A stretch of DNA of 39,870 bases from an uncultured Actinoplanes sp. (GTDB lineage Bacteria; Actinomycetota; Actinomycetes; Mycobacteriales; Micromonosporaceae). Position numbers and translations under genes: made by a program. The stretch is from the NCBI RefSeq assembly GCF_934643405.1, contig NZ_CAKUCL010000040.1, positions 1 to 39,870 on the forward strand, read 5' to 3'. Positions 30,730-38,440 of this stretch are shown piece by piece. The notes under the pieces are model-generated. The model was not told where the DNA came from. It made no database searches and worked only from the letters and a program-made list of their open reading frames with translations. Position 1 is the first letter of the stretch, and every line of letters begins with the position of its first letter.

Positions 30730-31121
30730 CGGCACCACTTGGTCACGGTGATGTTCGTGCCGCGCCCGGGGGAGGTGTCGATGTCGAACTCGTCGACCAG
30801 CCGGCGCGCCCCGCTCAGGCCCAGGCCCAGCCCGGAGCCGGTGGTGTACCCGTCGGTGAAGGCGAGGTCCAGGTCGGCGATGCCCGGGCCCTGGTCGGCG
30901 AACAGGATGCGGATGCCCTGACGACGGCCGTTGTCCACGCGGGCCACTTCGACGGTGCCGCCTCCCCCGTACACGAGTGTGTTGCGTGCCAGCTCGCTGG
31001 CCGCTGTGACGATCTTCGTCTGGTCGACCAGGGAGAGCTTCACCCCGACAGCGACCGTACGGACCAATTGCCGCACCCGTACGACGTCCTGGTCGGAACG
31101 GACCTCGATCCGATCGCTCAC
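30726..31121 (-). CDS. rsbT: RsbT-like serine/threonine kinase (switch protein)
   Basis: A 131-residue HATPase with N-box SELARNTLVYGGGG (Asn47), nucleotide loop FADQGPGI and GSGLGLGLSGARRLVD. RsbT is held by RsbR/RsbS complexes; on stress it phosphorylates them and leaves to activate a phosphatase. GTG 31121 overlaps the rsbS TGA (GTGA). The intact motifs make this the active kinase of the operon. It begins MSDRIEVRSDQDVVRVRQLV, which matches family N-termini. Confidence 0.95.
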   Translation of the reverse strand: MSDRIEVRSDQDVVRVRQLVRTVAVGVKLSLVDQTKIVTAASELARNTLVYGGGGTVEVARVDNGRRQGIRILFADQGPGIADLDLAFTDGYTTGSGLGLGLSGARRLVDEFDIDTSPGRGTNITVTKWCR

Positions 31122-31546
31122 GACACGGTTACCGCGGCGGTCTCGGTGTCGCCCTCTTCGTCGTCCGTGTCCTCGTCGTCGTCCTCGTCCTCGTGCCGCT
31201 CGCGGGCCAGCAGTTCCATGCCGAGCTCCACGTTGAGCGCGGTCCGGATGCCGGGCAGCTGGAGGCCGAGCTCGACCAGGGTGATCGCCACCGCCGGGCG
31301 CATGCCGACCACCACGGTCTCGGCGTCCAGCACCCGGGAGATCGACGCGATGGTCGCCAGGGTGCGGCCGACGAAGGAGTCGACGATGTCCAGCGCGCTG
31401 ATGTCGATGATCACACCGTGGCAGCCGGTCGCCACGATCCGCTCGGCGAGGTCTTCCTGGAGCTGGAGGGCGACCTGGTCCTCCATGTCGATCTGGATGG
31501 AGACCAGCAGCATGTCGCCGATCTTCAGGATCGGAACGCGTTCCAC
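31118..31546 (-). CDS. rsbS: RsbS-like STAS scaffold protein with acidic tail
   Basis: A 142-residue protein. Residues 1-115 form a STAS domain starting MERVPILKIGDMLLVSIQID. DISALDIVDSFVGRTLATIA carries the likely RsbT phosphorylation site Ser57, and VVVGMRPAVAITLVELG the second conserved segment. RsbS alternates with RsbR in the stressosome core. Unlike the short RsbS of Bacillus, it carries an extra tail of about 25 residues that is almost entirely Asp, Glu and Thr (HEDEDDDEDTDDEEGDTE). GTG 31546 lies one base after the rsbR stop. Confidence 0.95.
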   Translation of the reverse strand: MERVPILKIGDMLLVSIQIDMEDQVALQLQEDLAERIVATGCHGVIIDISALDIVDSFVGRTLATIASISRVLDAETVVVGMRPAVAITLVELGLQLPGIRTALNVELGMELLARERHEDEDDDEDTDDEEGDTETAAVTVS

Positions 31547-31547
31547 C

Positions 31548-32402
31548 TCAGCGCTCCGGCCGCTTGTTCTTCGTCTTGCTCCTCGTCTCGCTCAGCACGA
31601 AGCGCAGCGCGTCGGCCAGCGACGCCTTGGTCGCGATGTCCCCGAACTCGATGCCCAGCGCCACGATCGTCTGCGCGATCTGCGGGCGGATGCCGGAGAT
31701 GATGCAGTCGGCGCCCATCAGCCGGGCCGCCACCACCGTCTTGAGGATGTGCTGCGCGACCTGGGTGTCGACCGCCGGCACCCCGGTGATGTCGATGATC
31801 GCGTACGGCGAGCCGGTGTCCACCAGGGTCTGCAGCAGCCGTTCCATGACCACCTGGGCGCGCGCCGAGTCGAGCGTGCCGACCAGCGGGACCGCGACCA
31901 CGCCCTCCCACAGCTTGACCACCGGCGTGGACAGCTCGAGCAGCTGTTCGGCCTGGTCGGCGATCAGGTTTTCGCGCACCTGGACATAGCTGTCGAAGGT
32001 GAACAGCGCCGCGTCGTCCACGAAAGAGGAGAAGGCCACGTAGTCCTTCAGGGTGGTCCGGCCCTCGTCGTTCTGCACGAGAGCGACCAGCGCCTCCTTG
32101 AAGGCGAAGACGCTCACCGCGGTCTCGGTGGCCGAGAAACCCTGCCGGGCCCGGCTGCTGGACAGCTCGCTGAGCTGCGCGCGCAACTCGGCCGCCGCCT
32201 CGGAGGCAAGGTTGCCGGCGCCGCCCGCCAGCGCCGACTGGAAGCTTTTGCGCAGCTCGGCGGTCTGCCGCTGAAGCTCGGCCTGACTCAATCGGCCGCG
32301 CAGGCTCGCCGCCACCCGTTCGGTCCAGGACTCCACCAGCTGGTCCTGGTGCTCCTCCAAGAGAGAAGCGAAGCGACCCGCCTCTTCCGTGCTCAGCGCC
32401 AC
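31548..32402 (-). CDS. rsbR: RsbR-like stressosome sensor/scaffold protein
   Basis: A 284-residue protein. The helical N-terminal domain (about 1-150; RFASLLEEHQDQLVESWTER) resembles the RsbRD N-terminal family and is the probable sensor turret. The C-terminal STAS domain (about 160-275) has IDITGVPAVDTQVAQHIL with Thr213 and GIRPQIAQTIVALG with Thr245. These match the two RsbT-phosphorylated Thr of Bacillus RsbRA. No haem-globin or PAS fold is seen. GTG 32402 is chosen from GAGGGAGG 5 bp upstream, since the frame continues upstream without homology. It is the first gene of the stressosome operon. Confidence 0.94.
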   Translation of the reverse strand: MALSTEEAGRFASLLEEHQDQLVESWTERVAASLRGRLSQAELQRQTAELRKSFQSALAGGAGNLASEAAAELRAQLSELSSSRARQGFSATETAVSVFAFKEALVALVQNDEGRTTLKDYVAFSSFVDDAALFTFDSYVQVRENLIADQAEQLLELSTPVVKLWEGVVAVPLVGTLDSARAQVVMERLLQTLVDTGSPYAIIDITGVPAVDTQVAQHILKTVVAARLMGADCIISGIRPQIAQTIVALGIEFGDIATKASLADALRFVLSETRSKTKNKRPER

Positions 32403-32547
32403 CGCCGCCTCCCTCTGCCCGCAACGCGCGGACTTTACCATCGCGAGGTCTATTACTTGCTCAGAGCCAACTAAATCTCGGCCCGGTCCCCGTTCTGCGC
32501 ATCGGGCCCCGGTTGGAGTACCGTCTGCAGATAACTGGAGGTCCTGA

Positions 32548-32901
32548 ATGTCCCTGACGGTACACACGGAACAGCGCGCCGACATGGTCGTCGTGTCGGT
32601 CGCCGGCGAGCTCGACATGGCCACCGCACCCCAGCTTCAGGACCAGATCAGTGATCTGCTGGAGAAGGGTCGCACCAAGCTGGTCTTCGATCTGGCGGAG
32701 GTGTCGTTCTGCGATTCCACCGGCCTGTCGGTCTTCGTGCGCGCGAAAAACAGCACGGATGACGCGGGTGGCACGGTCCGCCTGGCCGCGCCGCAGCGTG
32801 GCGTGCTGCGCATCCTCGAGGTGAGTGGCCTGGTGGAGGTGCTGCACACCTATCCCACGGTCGACGAGGCCGTCACCGCCCAGGAGCCGGCGCTCGACTG
32901 A
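32548..32901 (+). CDS. STAS-domain anti-sigma factor antagonist (RsbV-like)
   Basis: A 117-residue STAS domain starting MSLTVHTEQRADMVVVSVAG. The phosphorylation site is Ser57 in VSFCDSTGLSVFV. It is divergent from the stressosome operon (145 bp between starts), so the REC-PP2C or the RsbX-like phosphatases are likely partners. Dephosphorylated RsbV-like proteins pull an anti-sigma kinase off a stress sigma factor. No sigma gene is in the window. GGAG lies 7 bp before ATG 32548. Confidence 0.93.
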   Translation: MSLTVHTEQRADMVVVSVAGELDMATAPQLQDQISDLLEKGRTKLVFDLAEVSFCDSTGLSVFVRAKNSTDDAGGTVRLAAPQRGVLRILEVSGLVEVLHTYPTVDEAVTAQEPALD

Positions 32902-32932
32902 GCCGCCTTTCCGCCCCACTTTCCGCGATGCC

Positions 32933-32960
32933 CCGGTCGGCGTAGTTTGTCGCCGACCGG
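32933..32960 (+). terminator. Perfect 10-bp hairpin between the STAS gene and mscL
   Basis: CCGGTCGGCG (32933-32942) pairs with CGCCGACCGG (32951-32960) around an 8-nt loop. There is no U tract, so it may be a weak terminator or an attenuator limiting read-through into mscL 55 bp downstream. Confidence 0.6.
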
Positions 32961-33015
32961 CCGCGGGCACCCTCGCTGTCGGACATGTCCCCCTCGGCGT
33001 CCCCCAGGAGTGCTC

Positions 33016-33471
33016 GTGAGCAAGATGATCCAAGGCTTCAAAGACTTCATCATGCGCGGCAACGTCGTCGACCTTGCCGTCGGCATCGTGATCGGCGCCG
33101 CGTTCACCAGCGTGGTGACCGCCTTCACCAACGGCTTCATCAAGCCGCTGATCCAGCTCCTCGGCGGCGACTCCGGCGTGGGTGCGGGTGCCTGGCACGT
33201 CGGCAAGGTGGCGTTCGACTACGCGAGCTTCATCAACTCCATCATCACGTTCCTGATCACCGCCGCGGTCCTCTACTTCCTGGTCGTCTTCCCCCTCAAC
33301 ACCCTGGCCGAGCGTCGCCGCCGCGGCGAGGAGCCGCCGCCGAAGGCGCCGGCCGAGGACATCGTCCTGCTCACCCAGATCCGCGACGCCCTGGTCCGGA
33401 ACCAGGCCGCCCCCGCTCGCGGAGGTGCCGTCAACGACGTCCTGGGCCGTCACCAGGAGCCGCCGCGCTGA
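33016..33471 (+). CDS. mscL: Large-conductance mechanosensitive channel MscL
   Basis: A 151-residue membrane protein. The N-terminal helix and first membrane span read FKDFIMRGNVVDLAVGIVIG and AAFTSVVTAF, the family signature. The second span is INSIITFLITAAVLYFLVVF, followed by the cytoplasmic helix PAEDIVLLTQIRDALV. MscL pentamers open under membrane tension to release solutes during hypo-osmotic shock. GTG 33016 has CAGGAG 5 bp upstream. The tail after the bundle helix is about 20 residues longer than the Escherichia coli form. Its place beside a stress-response operon fits osmotic stress, but co-regulation is inference. Confidence 0.95.
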   Translation: MSKMIQGFKDFIMRGNVVDLAVGIVIGAAFTSVVTAFTNGFIKPLIQLLGGDSGVGAGAWHVGKVAFDYASFINSIITFLITAAVLYFLVVFPLNTLAERRRRGEEPPPKAPAEDIVLLTQIRDALVRNQAAPARGGAVNDVLGRHQEPPR

Positions 33472-33506
33472 CACGCTGCGAAAAAGATCAACCCACCCGG
33501 CGCCGT

Positions 33507-33522
33507 TCGAACAATTGTTCGA
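33507..33522. promoter_or_regulatory. Perfect LexA (SOS) box
   Basis: TCGAACAATTGTTCGA is a perfect 16-bp palindrome and matches the actinobacterial LexA consensus TCGAAC-N4-GTTCGA at every fixed base. A TANNNT-type -10 (TACGCT, 33523-33528) follows directly, 6 bp before ATG 33535. The repressor would therefore sit on the promoter. Confidence 0.8.
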
Positions 33523-33534
33523 TACGCTGCCGGG

Positions 33535-33765
33535 ATGGAGCAGCGTAAGCACTGGTGGAACGGCAAATGGGGTCGGGTCGCCCGGAAGGACGTATACCTC
33601 CGGGTGAGCGGCGACCAGTGGTATGTGGAGCAGCGCGCGGGCGGTGCGGACGGCGTCTCGCACTTCTTCGAGTACGACAGCGAGGAGGCGGCCCTGGACA
33701 CCGTGCGCGCGTTGCTGGCCGGCCCGGACGAGTGGCGCGAGCTGTCCGTCCGCCCCCGCCCCTAG
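33535..33765 (+). CDS. Small conserved-looking protein of unknown function, probable SOS-regulated
   Basis: A 76-residue soluble protein beginning MEQRKHWWNGKWGRVARKDV. It is rich in aromatic residues (three Trp in the first 12 residues) and contains VYLRVSGDQWYVEQRAGG and a helix EEAALDTVRALLAG. I do not recognise the family. There is no signal or membrane segment. ATG 33535 lies 6 bp after a TACGCT -10-like box, so the mRNA is probably leaderless, and the promoter is overlapped by a perfect LexA box. A DNA-damage role is inferred from that site alone. Confidence 0.75.
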   Translation: MEQRKHWWNGKWGRVARKDVYLRVSGDQWYVEQRAGGADGVSHFFEYDSEEAALDTVRALLAGPDEWRELSVRPRP

Positions 33766-33813
33766 GCCCCGCCGGCCGTATCGCCTCCGGCGCCGGATCT
33801 ACCTTCCGGCCGG

Positions 33814-34581
33814 TCAGGCGGCCCGGCGCTGGTCGTCCCGCCGAGCGGTGATCGGGCCCTGGCGGACCAGGCGCAGGCCCGGCCGGAACGCCGGCACGGC
33901 GTTCTCCCCATCCTCCTCGGTGAAGCGCGCCCGCCAGCCCGAACCGGAGCCGCGGCCGGCCCCCGGCGGTGCCGCGAAGCCACCCGGGATCCGGGACAGG
34001 CCGACGACCAGCAGGTATCCCAGGATCACGAAGCCGTGGCTCACCAGTCGTGTCGCATCGACCCGGCCGGCGGTCAGGTCGTTGACCGAAAGCAGCAGGA
34101 GCATCCCCACGAAGGCCGTGAGCATCGGCACCAGGCCGGACGGGCGGCTGCGCCGCAGCGCGATGAACAGATATCCGGCGCCGACCGCGACGTTCCAGGC
34201 GGCCGACTCGTGCCACAGGTGGCCCGGCGTCGCGTCCAGGCCGGTGTGCACGTGCACACCCGCCACGCCGCCACCCACCTGGCCCAGGCCGAGGATCAGC
34301 TGCACCGCGCCGACCAGGGCGAGCGCCACGTACAGCATCGTCGCCGACGGCAGCCGCCTGCGGGGCGCCGGCGCCGGCAGCTCGGCGAGGATCTTCCCGC
34401 TGAGGTCGGGCGCGGCCGGGACGCCCAGCCGGGTCAGCCGGTTGACCGCGGCCGCCTGGTCCAGCCACCCCCGGCACCCGGCGCACTCGGCCAGGTGCGC
34501 GTCCACCGCGGGCCGGCCGGCCGGGTCGTCCTCGCCGTCCAGCTGCGCGGAAAGCATCTCGCGCCACCGATCACAAGCCAT
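33814..34581 (-). CDS. Zinc-finger (zf-HC2) anti-sigma-like membrane protein
   Basis: A 255-residue protein. The N-terminus MACDRWREMLSAQLDGEDD leads to a H-x3-C-x2-C zinc site (His29, Cys33, Cys36), the zinc-containing anti-sigma fold. Four membrane helices follow (about 80-205), for example YVALALVGAVQLILGL and PMLTAFVGMLLLLSV. The C-terminal 50 residues are basic and Gly-rich. Such proteins hold ECF sigma factors at the membrane. Normally the cognate sigma gene lies directly upstream; here that place holds a transposase remnant. Partner loss or relocation is possible. Some members of this family are redox sensors of copper or thiols. Confidence 0.82.
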   Translation of the reverse strand: MACDRWREMLSAQLDGEDDPAGRPAVDAHLAECAGCRGWLDQAAAVNRLTRLGVPAAPDLSGKILAELPAPAPRRRLPSATMLYVALALVGAVQLILGLGQVGGGVAGVHVHTGLDATPGHLWHESAAWNVAVGAGYLFIALRRSRPSGLVPMLTAFVGMLLLLSVNDLTAGRVDATRLVSHGFVILGYLLVVGLSRIPGGFAAPPGAGRGSGSGWRARFTEEDGENAVPAFRPGLRLVRQGPITARRDDQRRAA

Positions 34582-34650
34582 GTCTCGATAGTCGCGCGAC
34601 GACGCCCAGGAGTTCCCGGCGGGCCGCGGGTGCTGTTGCTGCGGTGCCGG

Positions 34651-34843
34651 CTCGAACCGTTGCTTCCGGAACCGGGCCGCAGGTCAGGAAGGTGGCGTAC
34701 CACCGTCATGTGATCAACGGGATCTTGTGGAACCCCGGACCGGGGCGCCGTGGCGAGACCTGCCCGAACGCTACGGGCCTTGGAAGACCTGTCACGAGCG
34801 GCTGCGCCGGTGGACCGATGACGGCACCTGGGACGCGTTTTGA
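34651..34843 (+). pseudogene. Decayed IS5-family transposase fragment
   Basis: Three reading frames together spell the N-terminal part of an IS5-type transposase: LEPLLPEPGRRSGRWR (34651-34698), HRHVINGILW (34701-34730) and TGAPWRDLPERYGPWKTCHE onward to RRWTDDGTWDAF and a TGA at 34841-34843. The first shift is a single-base deletion near 34699, the second a shift near 34735. The catalytic DDE part is missing. It fills the 291-bp gap between the anti-sigma-like gene and the CGNR gene; no inverted repeat ends are visible. Confidence 0.85.
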
Positions 34844-34872
34844 TCTGGCTCCGACGGTCGGCAGGACATGCC

Positions 34873-35490
34873 CTAGACGGAAGGGCGGTGCGGGACGCCG
34901 CCGCTGCCGCCCAGCAAACGCTTGCGCTCCCGGAAAGCCCGCAGGTTCGCGGTGTTACCGCAGGTGCTGACGTCGTGCCAGACGCCGCTGTTGTTGCGGG
35001 ACGTGTCGAAGAACGCGGCCCGGCACTCCGCGTTGTGGCACAGCTTGAGCCGCGGCCACAGTCCGGCCTGCTGGGCCAGCAACGCCTCGGCCCACAGCGC
35101 GGACGCCAGCCAGCGCACCCCCCGCCCGGTCGGCACCATGCGCACCCAGCCATCCGCGTCCGGCACCAGGCTGACCGGGACGTCGGCGGGCGGCAGCGTG
35201 CCGTCCAGCTCGCGGGTGCCCGCCCAAAGGATCACATTTTCGAACGTCGTGCGCAGCCGGCGCAGCGAACGCAGGTCGGTCGAGGAGATCAGCAGCGTCG
35301 GCGACGGGAGGCCGGACACCCGTGACCAGGTGGCCAGCGCCTCGGTCAGCCACCGCTGGGCGTCATCGGCGGTCAGCAGCAGATCGGCCCCGTACGACAT
35401 GGGCGCCCGCGTGTTGAGCAACTCCTGAAGGAGCGCCAGCCCTGCGGGGGCTTCCCGGACGCCGTGCCGGGCGCTGGCCATCCATGACAT
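34873..35490 (-). CDS. CGNR zinc-finger (ABATE-domain) protein
   Basis: A 205-residue protein. The N-terminal ABATE-like helical domain (about 1-140) is followed by a CGNR zinc finger: LCHNAECRAAFFDTSRN and STCGNTANLRAFRERKR, with Cys residues placed to bind zinc and a basic DNA-binding end. The family is presumed regulatory, and stress-related in some cases; targets are unknown. ATG 35490 is used; a second in-frame ATG lies three codons on. The start is only 163 bp from the divergent L,D-transpeptidase gene. Confidence 0.88.
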   Translation of the reverse strand: MSWMASARHGVREAPAGLALLQELLNTRAPMSYGADLLLTADDAQRWLTEALATWSRVSGLPSPTLLISSTDLRSLRRLRTTFENVILWAGTRELDGTLPPADVPVSLVPDADGWVRMVPTGRGVRWLASALWAEALLAQQAGLWPRLKLCHNAECRAAFFDTSRNNSGVWHDVSTCGNTANLRAFRERKRLLGGSGGVPHRPSV

Positions 35491-35653
35491 AACTCAAGCG
35501 TACTTGGCTCTTTTTCATGACCACCTCCACCTCTCGTTCGATCCCGGGGTGCGATTCGGACGTCGCGGACGGCGGTTCCGCCGTCACGGTCGGCCACGGG
35601 CACGGGCGTGCCATCATCGATGGCGATCGACGGGTGACGGAAGGACGACCGAG
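35491..35653. promoter_or_regulatory. Divergent region between CGNR gene and L,D-transpeptidase gene
   Basis: This 163-bp stretch carries the start signals of both genes. GGAAGGA precedes ATG 35654 on the plus strand. I see no clear palindrome or sigma box. Confidence 0.4.
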
Positions 35654-36424
35654 ATGCGGCGAGCGCTGACGTACGCGGCGGTGGTGGCGGCACTGGCGGT
35701 GGCCGCGGGGTGCAATCCCGGTCAATCCTCCAGAACCGGCGCGCAGGCCCCCGCCGTACCGCAAGCGTCGTCGGCGCCGCACCCGTCGCCCAGCGTGACG
35801 TCACCGATCAGCCCGCCGCCGACGAAGCCGGCGAAACTCAAGACCGGCGCCAAGGGCGCCGAGGTGGTCCGGCTGCAGAAGCGCCTCACCGAGCTGGGTT
35901 ACTGGAACGGCAAGGCGGACGGCAAGTTCGGGTCGACCACGCAGCAGGCCGTGTTCGCGCTGCAGAAGGCCGCCGGCATCGGCCGGGACGGAATAGTCGG
36001 GCCCAAGACCCGGAAGGCCTTGGATCGAGGCGTACGGCCGAAGGCGCGGTCGACGTCCGGCCACGTGATCGAGATCAGCCTCCAGCGGCAGCTCCTGATG
36101 ATCGTGGACAACGGCCGGATCACCCAGGTCTTCAACACCTCGACCGGCTCGAACGAGCACTACGACTACGAGGGGCAGACCTACCTCGCGGACACCCCGG
36201 CGGGCCGTTTCCGGGTCGGCCGGCAGATCGACGGCTGGCGCCACGGACCACTCGGTCCGCTCTGGCGGCCGAAATACTTCAACGGCGGCATCGCGGTGCA
36301 CGGCGCGCCGAGCGTACCGGCCTATCCGGCGTCACACGGCTGCGCGCGCGTCTCGATCTCGGCGATGAACTGGCTCTGGTCACACGACGCCATTCCACTG
36401 AAGACCCGCGTCTGGGTGTACTGA
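35654..36424 (+). CDS. L,D-transpeptidase lipoprotein with peptidoglycan-binding domain
   Basis: A 256-residue exported protein. MRRALTYAAVVAALAVAAGC is a lipoprotein signal with Cys20. A Pro/Ser-rich linker leads to a PG_binding_1 domain (about 62-125; GAEVVRLQKRLTELGYWNGK and DGIVGPKTRKALD). The YkuD catalytic domain (about 138-256) has HGAPSVPAYPASHGCARVS with the active His228 and Cys230. It forms 3-3 crosslinks in peptidoglycan or attaches proteins to it, outside the membrane. ATG 35654 has GGAAGGA upstream. Upstream starts in the frame give no signal peptide. Confidence 0.93.
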   Translation: MRRALTYAAVVAALAVAAGCNPGQSSRTGAQAPAVPQASSAPHPSPSVTSPISPPPTKPAKLKTGAKGAEVVRLQKRLTELGYWNGKADGKFGSTTQQAVFALQKAAGIGRDGIVGPKTRKALDRGVRPKARSTSGHVIEISLQRQLLMIVDNGRITQVFNTSTGSNEHYDYEGQTYLADTPAGRFRVGRQIDGWRHGPLGPLWRPKYFNGGIAVHGAPSVPAYPASHGCARVSISAMNWLWSHDAIPLKTRVWVY

Positions 36425-36485
36425 CCGTCATCTTCCGGCGCCGGGCCGCCGCGCGCTCGACGTGGCGCCCGGGGGAAACGGTCAG
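36421..36485. terminator. Inverted repeat spanning both stop codons of convergent genes
   Basis: CTGACCGT (36421-36428) pairs with ACGGTCAG (36478-36485); each arm holds the stop codon of one gene. Inside are imperfect GC-rich stems around GGCGCCGGGC and GGCGCCCGGG. It probably ends both transcripts. Confidence 0.55.
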
Positions 36486-37885
36486 CCGTCGATCCGGGTG
36501 ATGTTGCGGATCTTGTTGGCGGCGTCCAGGGCGGCCACCTTGTACGCCTCGGACAGCGTCGGATAGTTGAAGACCGCGTCGACCAGGTAGTCGACCGTGC
36601 CGCCGCAACCCATCACCGCCTGCCCGATGTGGACGATCTCGGTGGCGCCGGTGCCGAAGACGTGCACGCCGAGCAGCCTGCCGTCCTCCGGGGCGACCAG
36701 GAGCTTGAGCATCCCGTACGAGTCGCCGACGATCTGCCCGCGCGCCAGCTCGCGATATCGGGCGATGCCGACCTCGAACGGGGTGGAACTGTCGGTGAGC
36801 TCCTCCTCGGTCTTCCCGATGAAGCTGATCTCCGGGATCGTGTAGATGCCGATCGGCTGAAGCTGATGCATCTCGCGGGCCGGTTCGCCGCAGGCGTGGT
36901 GCGCGGCGAGGCGGCCCTGCTCCATCGAGGTGGACGCGAGCGCCGGGAAGCCGATCACGTCACCGACCGCGTAGATGGTCTCCACCGCGGTCCGGTAGTT
37001 CAGGTCGACCTCGATCCGGCCGCGGCGGTCGGCGCTGAGCCCGGCGGCCTCCAGGTTGAGGTCGTCGGTCTGGCCCTGCCGCCCGGCCGAGTACATGACC
37101 GTGTCCGCGACGATCTTCTTGCCGCTCTTGAGGATGCAGAGCGCGGCGGTCGCATGCCGTTCGACCGCGGCCACCTCCTCGCCGAATCGGAAGGTGACGC
37201 TCAGGTCGCGCAGGTGGTACTTGAGCGATTCGACGATCTCCTCGTCGCAGAAGTCGAGCATCCCTTGGCGGCGCTCGACGACGGTGACCTTGGTGCCGAG
37301 GGCGGCGAACATCGACGCGTACTCCATGCCGATGACGCCCGCCCCGACCACCACCATGCTTCTGGGTACGGCCTGGAGGTTGATCACGCCATCGGAGTCC
37401 ACGATCGTACGGTCGTCGAAGTCCACGCTGTCCGGACGCGCCGGCCTGGTCCCCGCCGCAATGATGATCTTCTCGGCGGTGACCCTGTTCTCGCGCCCGC
37501 TGCCGCCGTCGACCCAGATCGCGTTCGCGTCGGCGAACCGCCCGGTGCCGGTGATCATCGCGACGTGGTTGCGGGCCAGCTGGTTGCGGATGACGTCCGT
37601 CTGCCGGCTGATCACGTGCTGGGTGCGGGCGGCCAGGTCGCTGACCGTGATCTCTTCCTTGAGGCGATAGCTCGACCCGTAGAGATCGCGCTGGCTGAGA
37701 CCGGTCAGGTAGAGGACGGCCTCGCGCAACGTCTTCGACGGCACCGTCCCGGTGTTGATGCAGACGCCGCCGATCATGTCCCGGCGGTCGACGATCCCGA
37801 CACGACGCCCCAGCTTCGAGGCGGCGATGGCGGCCTTCTGACCACTGGGCCCGGAGCCCAGCACCAACAGATCGTAGTCATACAC
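36482..37885 (-). CDS. sthA: Soluble NAD(P)+ transhydrogenase
   Basis: A 467-residue flavoprotein of the disulfide-reductase superfamily. VLGSGPSGQKAAIAASKLG is the FAD site, and MVVVGAGVIGMEYASMFAAL the NAD(P) site. The redox disulfide is lost: GGVCINTGTVPSKTLREA has Cys42 but Thr47 in place of the second Cys, as in SthA. It transfers hydride between NADPH and NADH in the cytoplasm. The C-terminal dimer domain contains HVFGTGATEIVHIGQAVM. GTG 37885 is the start. It is convergent with the L,D-transpeptidase. Confidence 0.95.
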   Translation of the reverse strand: MYDYDLLVLGSGPSGQKAAIAASKLGRRVGIVDRRDMIGGVCINTGTVPSKTLREAVLYLTGLSQRDLYGSSYRLKEEITVSDLAARTQHVISRQTDVIRNQLARNHVAMITGTGRFADANAIWVDGGSGRENRVTAEKIIIAAGTRPARPDSVDFDDRTIVDSDGVINLQAVPRSMVVVGAGVIGMEYASMFAALGTKVTVVERRQGMLDFCDEEIVESLKYHLRDLSVTFRFGEEVAAVERHATAALCILKSGKKIVADTVMYSAGRQGQTDDLNLEAAGLSADRRGRIEVDLNYRTAVETIYAVGDVIGFPALASTSMEQGRLAAHHACGEPAREMHQLQPIGIYTIPEISFIGKTEEELTDSSTPFEVGIARYRELARGQIVGDSYGMLKLLVAPEDGRLLGVHVFGTGATEIVHIGQAVMGCGGTVDYLVDAVFNYPTLSEAYKVAALDAANKIRNITRIDG

Positions 37886-37954
37886 ATCGCTCAGCGTCGC
37901 AGGACGCGGGCAGCGGGGTCCATGCCCGCCATCGGTTTTTTCGTTCCGCCGATT

Positions 37955-38440
37955 TCAGTCCGCGCGGCGGCTCGGGCAGGTCGCCACCATTGCGGCCGGC
38001 TTGCGCCGGGGCGCGGGGACCGCCGCCGGCACCCCCGGGACTCCGCCCGGCTTCATCCGTCCGGGCGGCCACGCCGTGCCGTACAGCTCGGCACACAGCA
38101 CCACGCTCATCCACGGCACCCAGGGCCCGCCGAGGACCAGCGGCCGGCAGCGCCCCCGCACCTGCAACGCCACCGACCACTCACCCGCGATCGGCATGAT
38201 CCGCACGATCGACCGGAGCGGGATGTCGTCGCCCACGATCAGCCGCTGGTTGGTGATCACCGCGACCCGGCGGCCGGTCGCGCCGACCCGCACCGGGAAC
38301 CACCCGTACTGCTTCTCGCCGGCACACAGCGGGATGGTCGGCGACACCGCCGCCGGGCGACCGCCTCGCTCCACCAAACCGGCCAGCATGTGCATCGAAC
38401 GAAATCCCGCCGTCAGCTGCTCGGCGCCGTACTCGGACAC
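37955..38440 (-). CDS. Protein of unknown function, possibly PH-like
   Basis: About 161 residues. GTG 38440 is chosen because GGAGAAG lies 5 bp upstream; the frame continues to 38563 without a better start. A central segment, VRVGATGRRVAVITNQRLIV then SIVRIMPIAGEWSVALQV, alternates strands as in bacterial PH-like domains (TNQRLIV is a common element of these). The last 35 residues are basic and Pro-rich. I do not recognise a named family. The gene ends 69 bp before sthA starts and has the same direction, so co-transcription is possible. Confidence 0.6.
   Translation of the reverse strand: MSEYGAEQLTAGFRSMHMLAGLVERGGRPAAVSPTIPLCAGEKQYGWFPVRVGATGRRVAVITNQRLIVGDDIPLRSIVRIMPIAGEWSVALQVRGRCRPLVLGGPWVPWMSVVLCAELYGTAWPPGRMKPGGVPGVPAAVPAPRRKPAAMVATCPSRRAD

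Noticed and set aside
34036..34713. A 225-codon plus-strand frame across the anti-sigma-like gene
   Set aside because: It is antisense to a zinc-finger membrane protein; only its last 20 codons match the transposase remnant.
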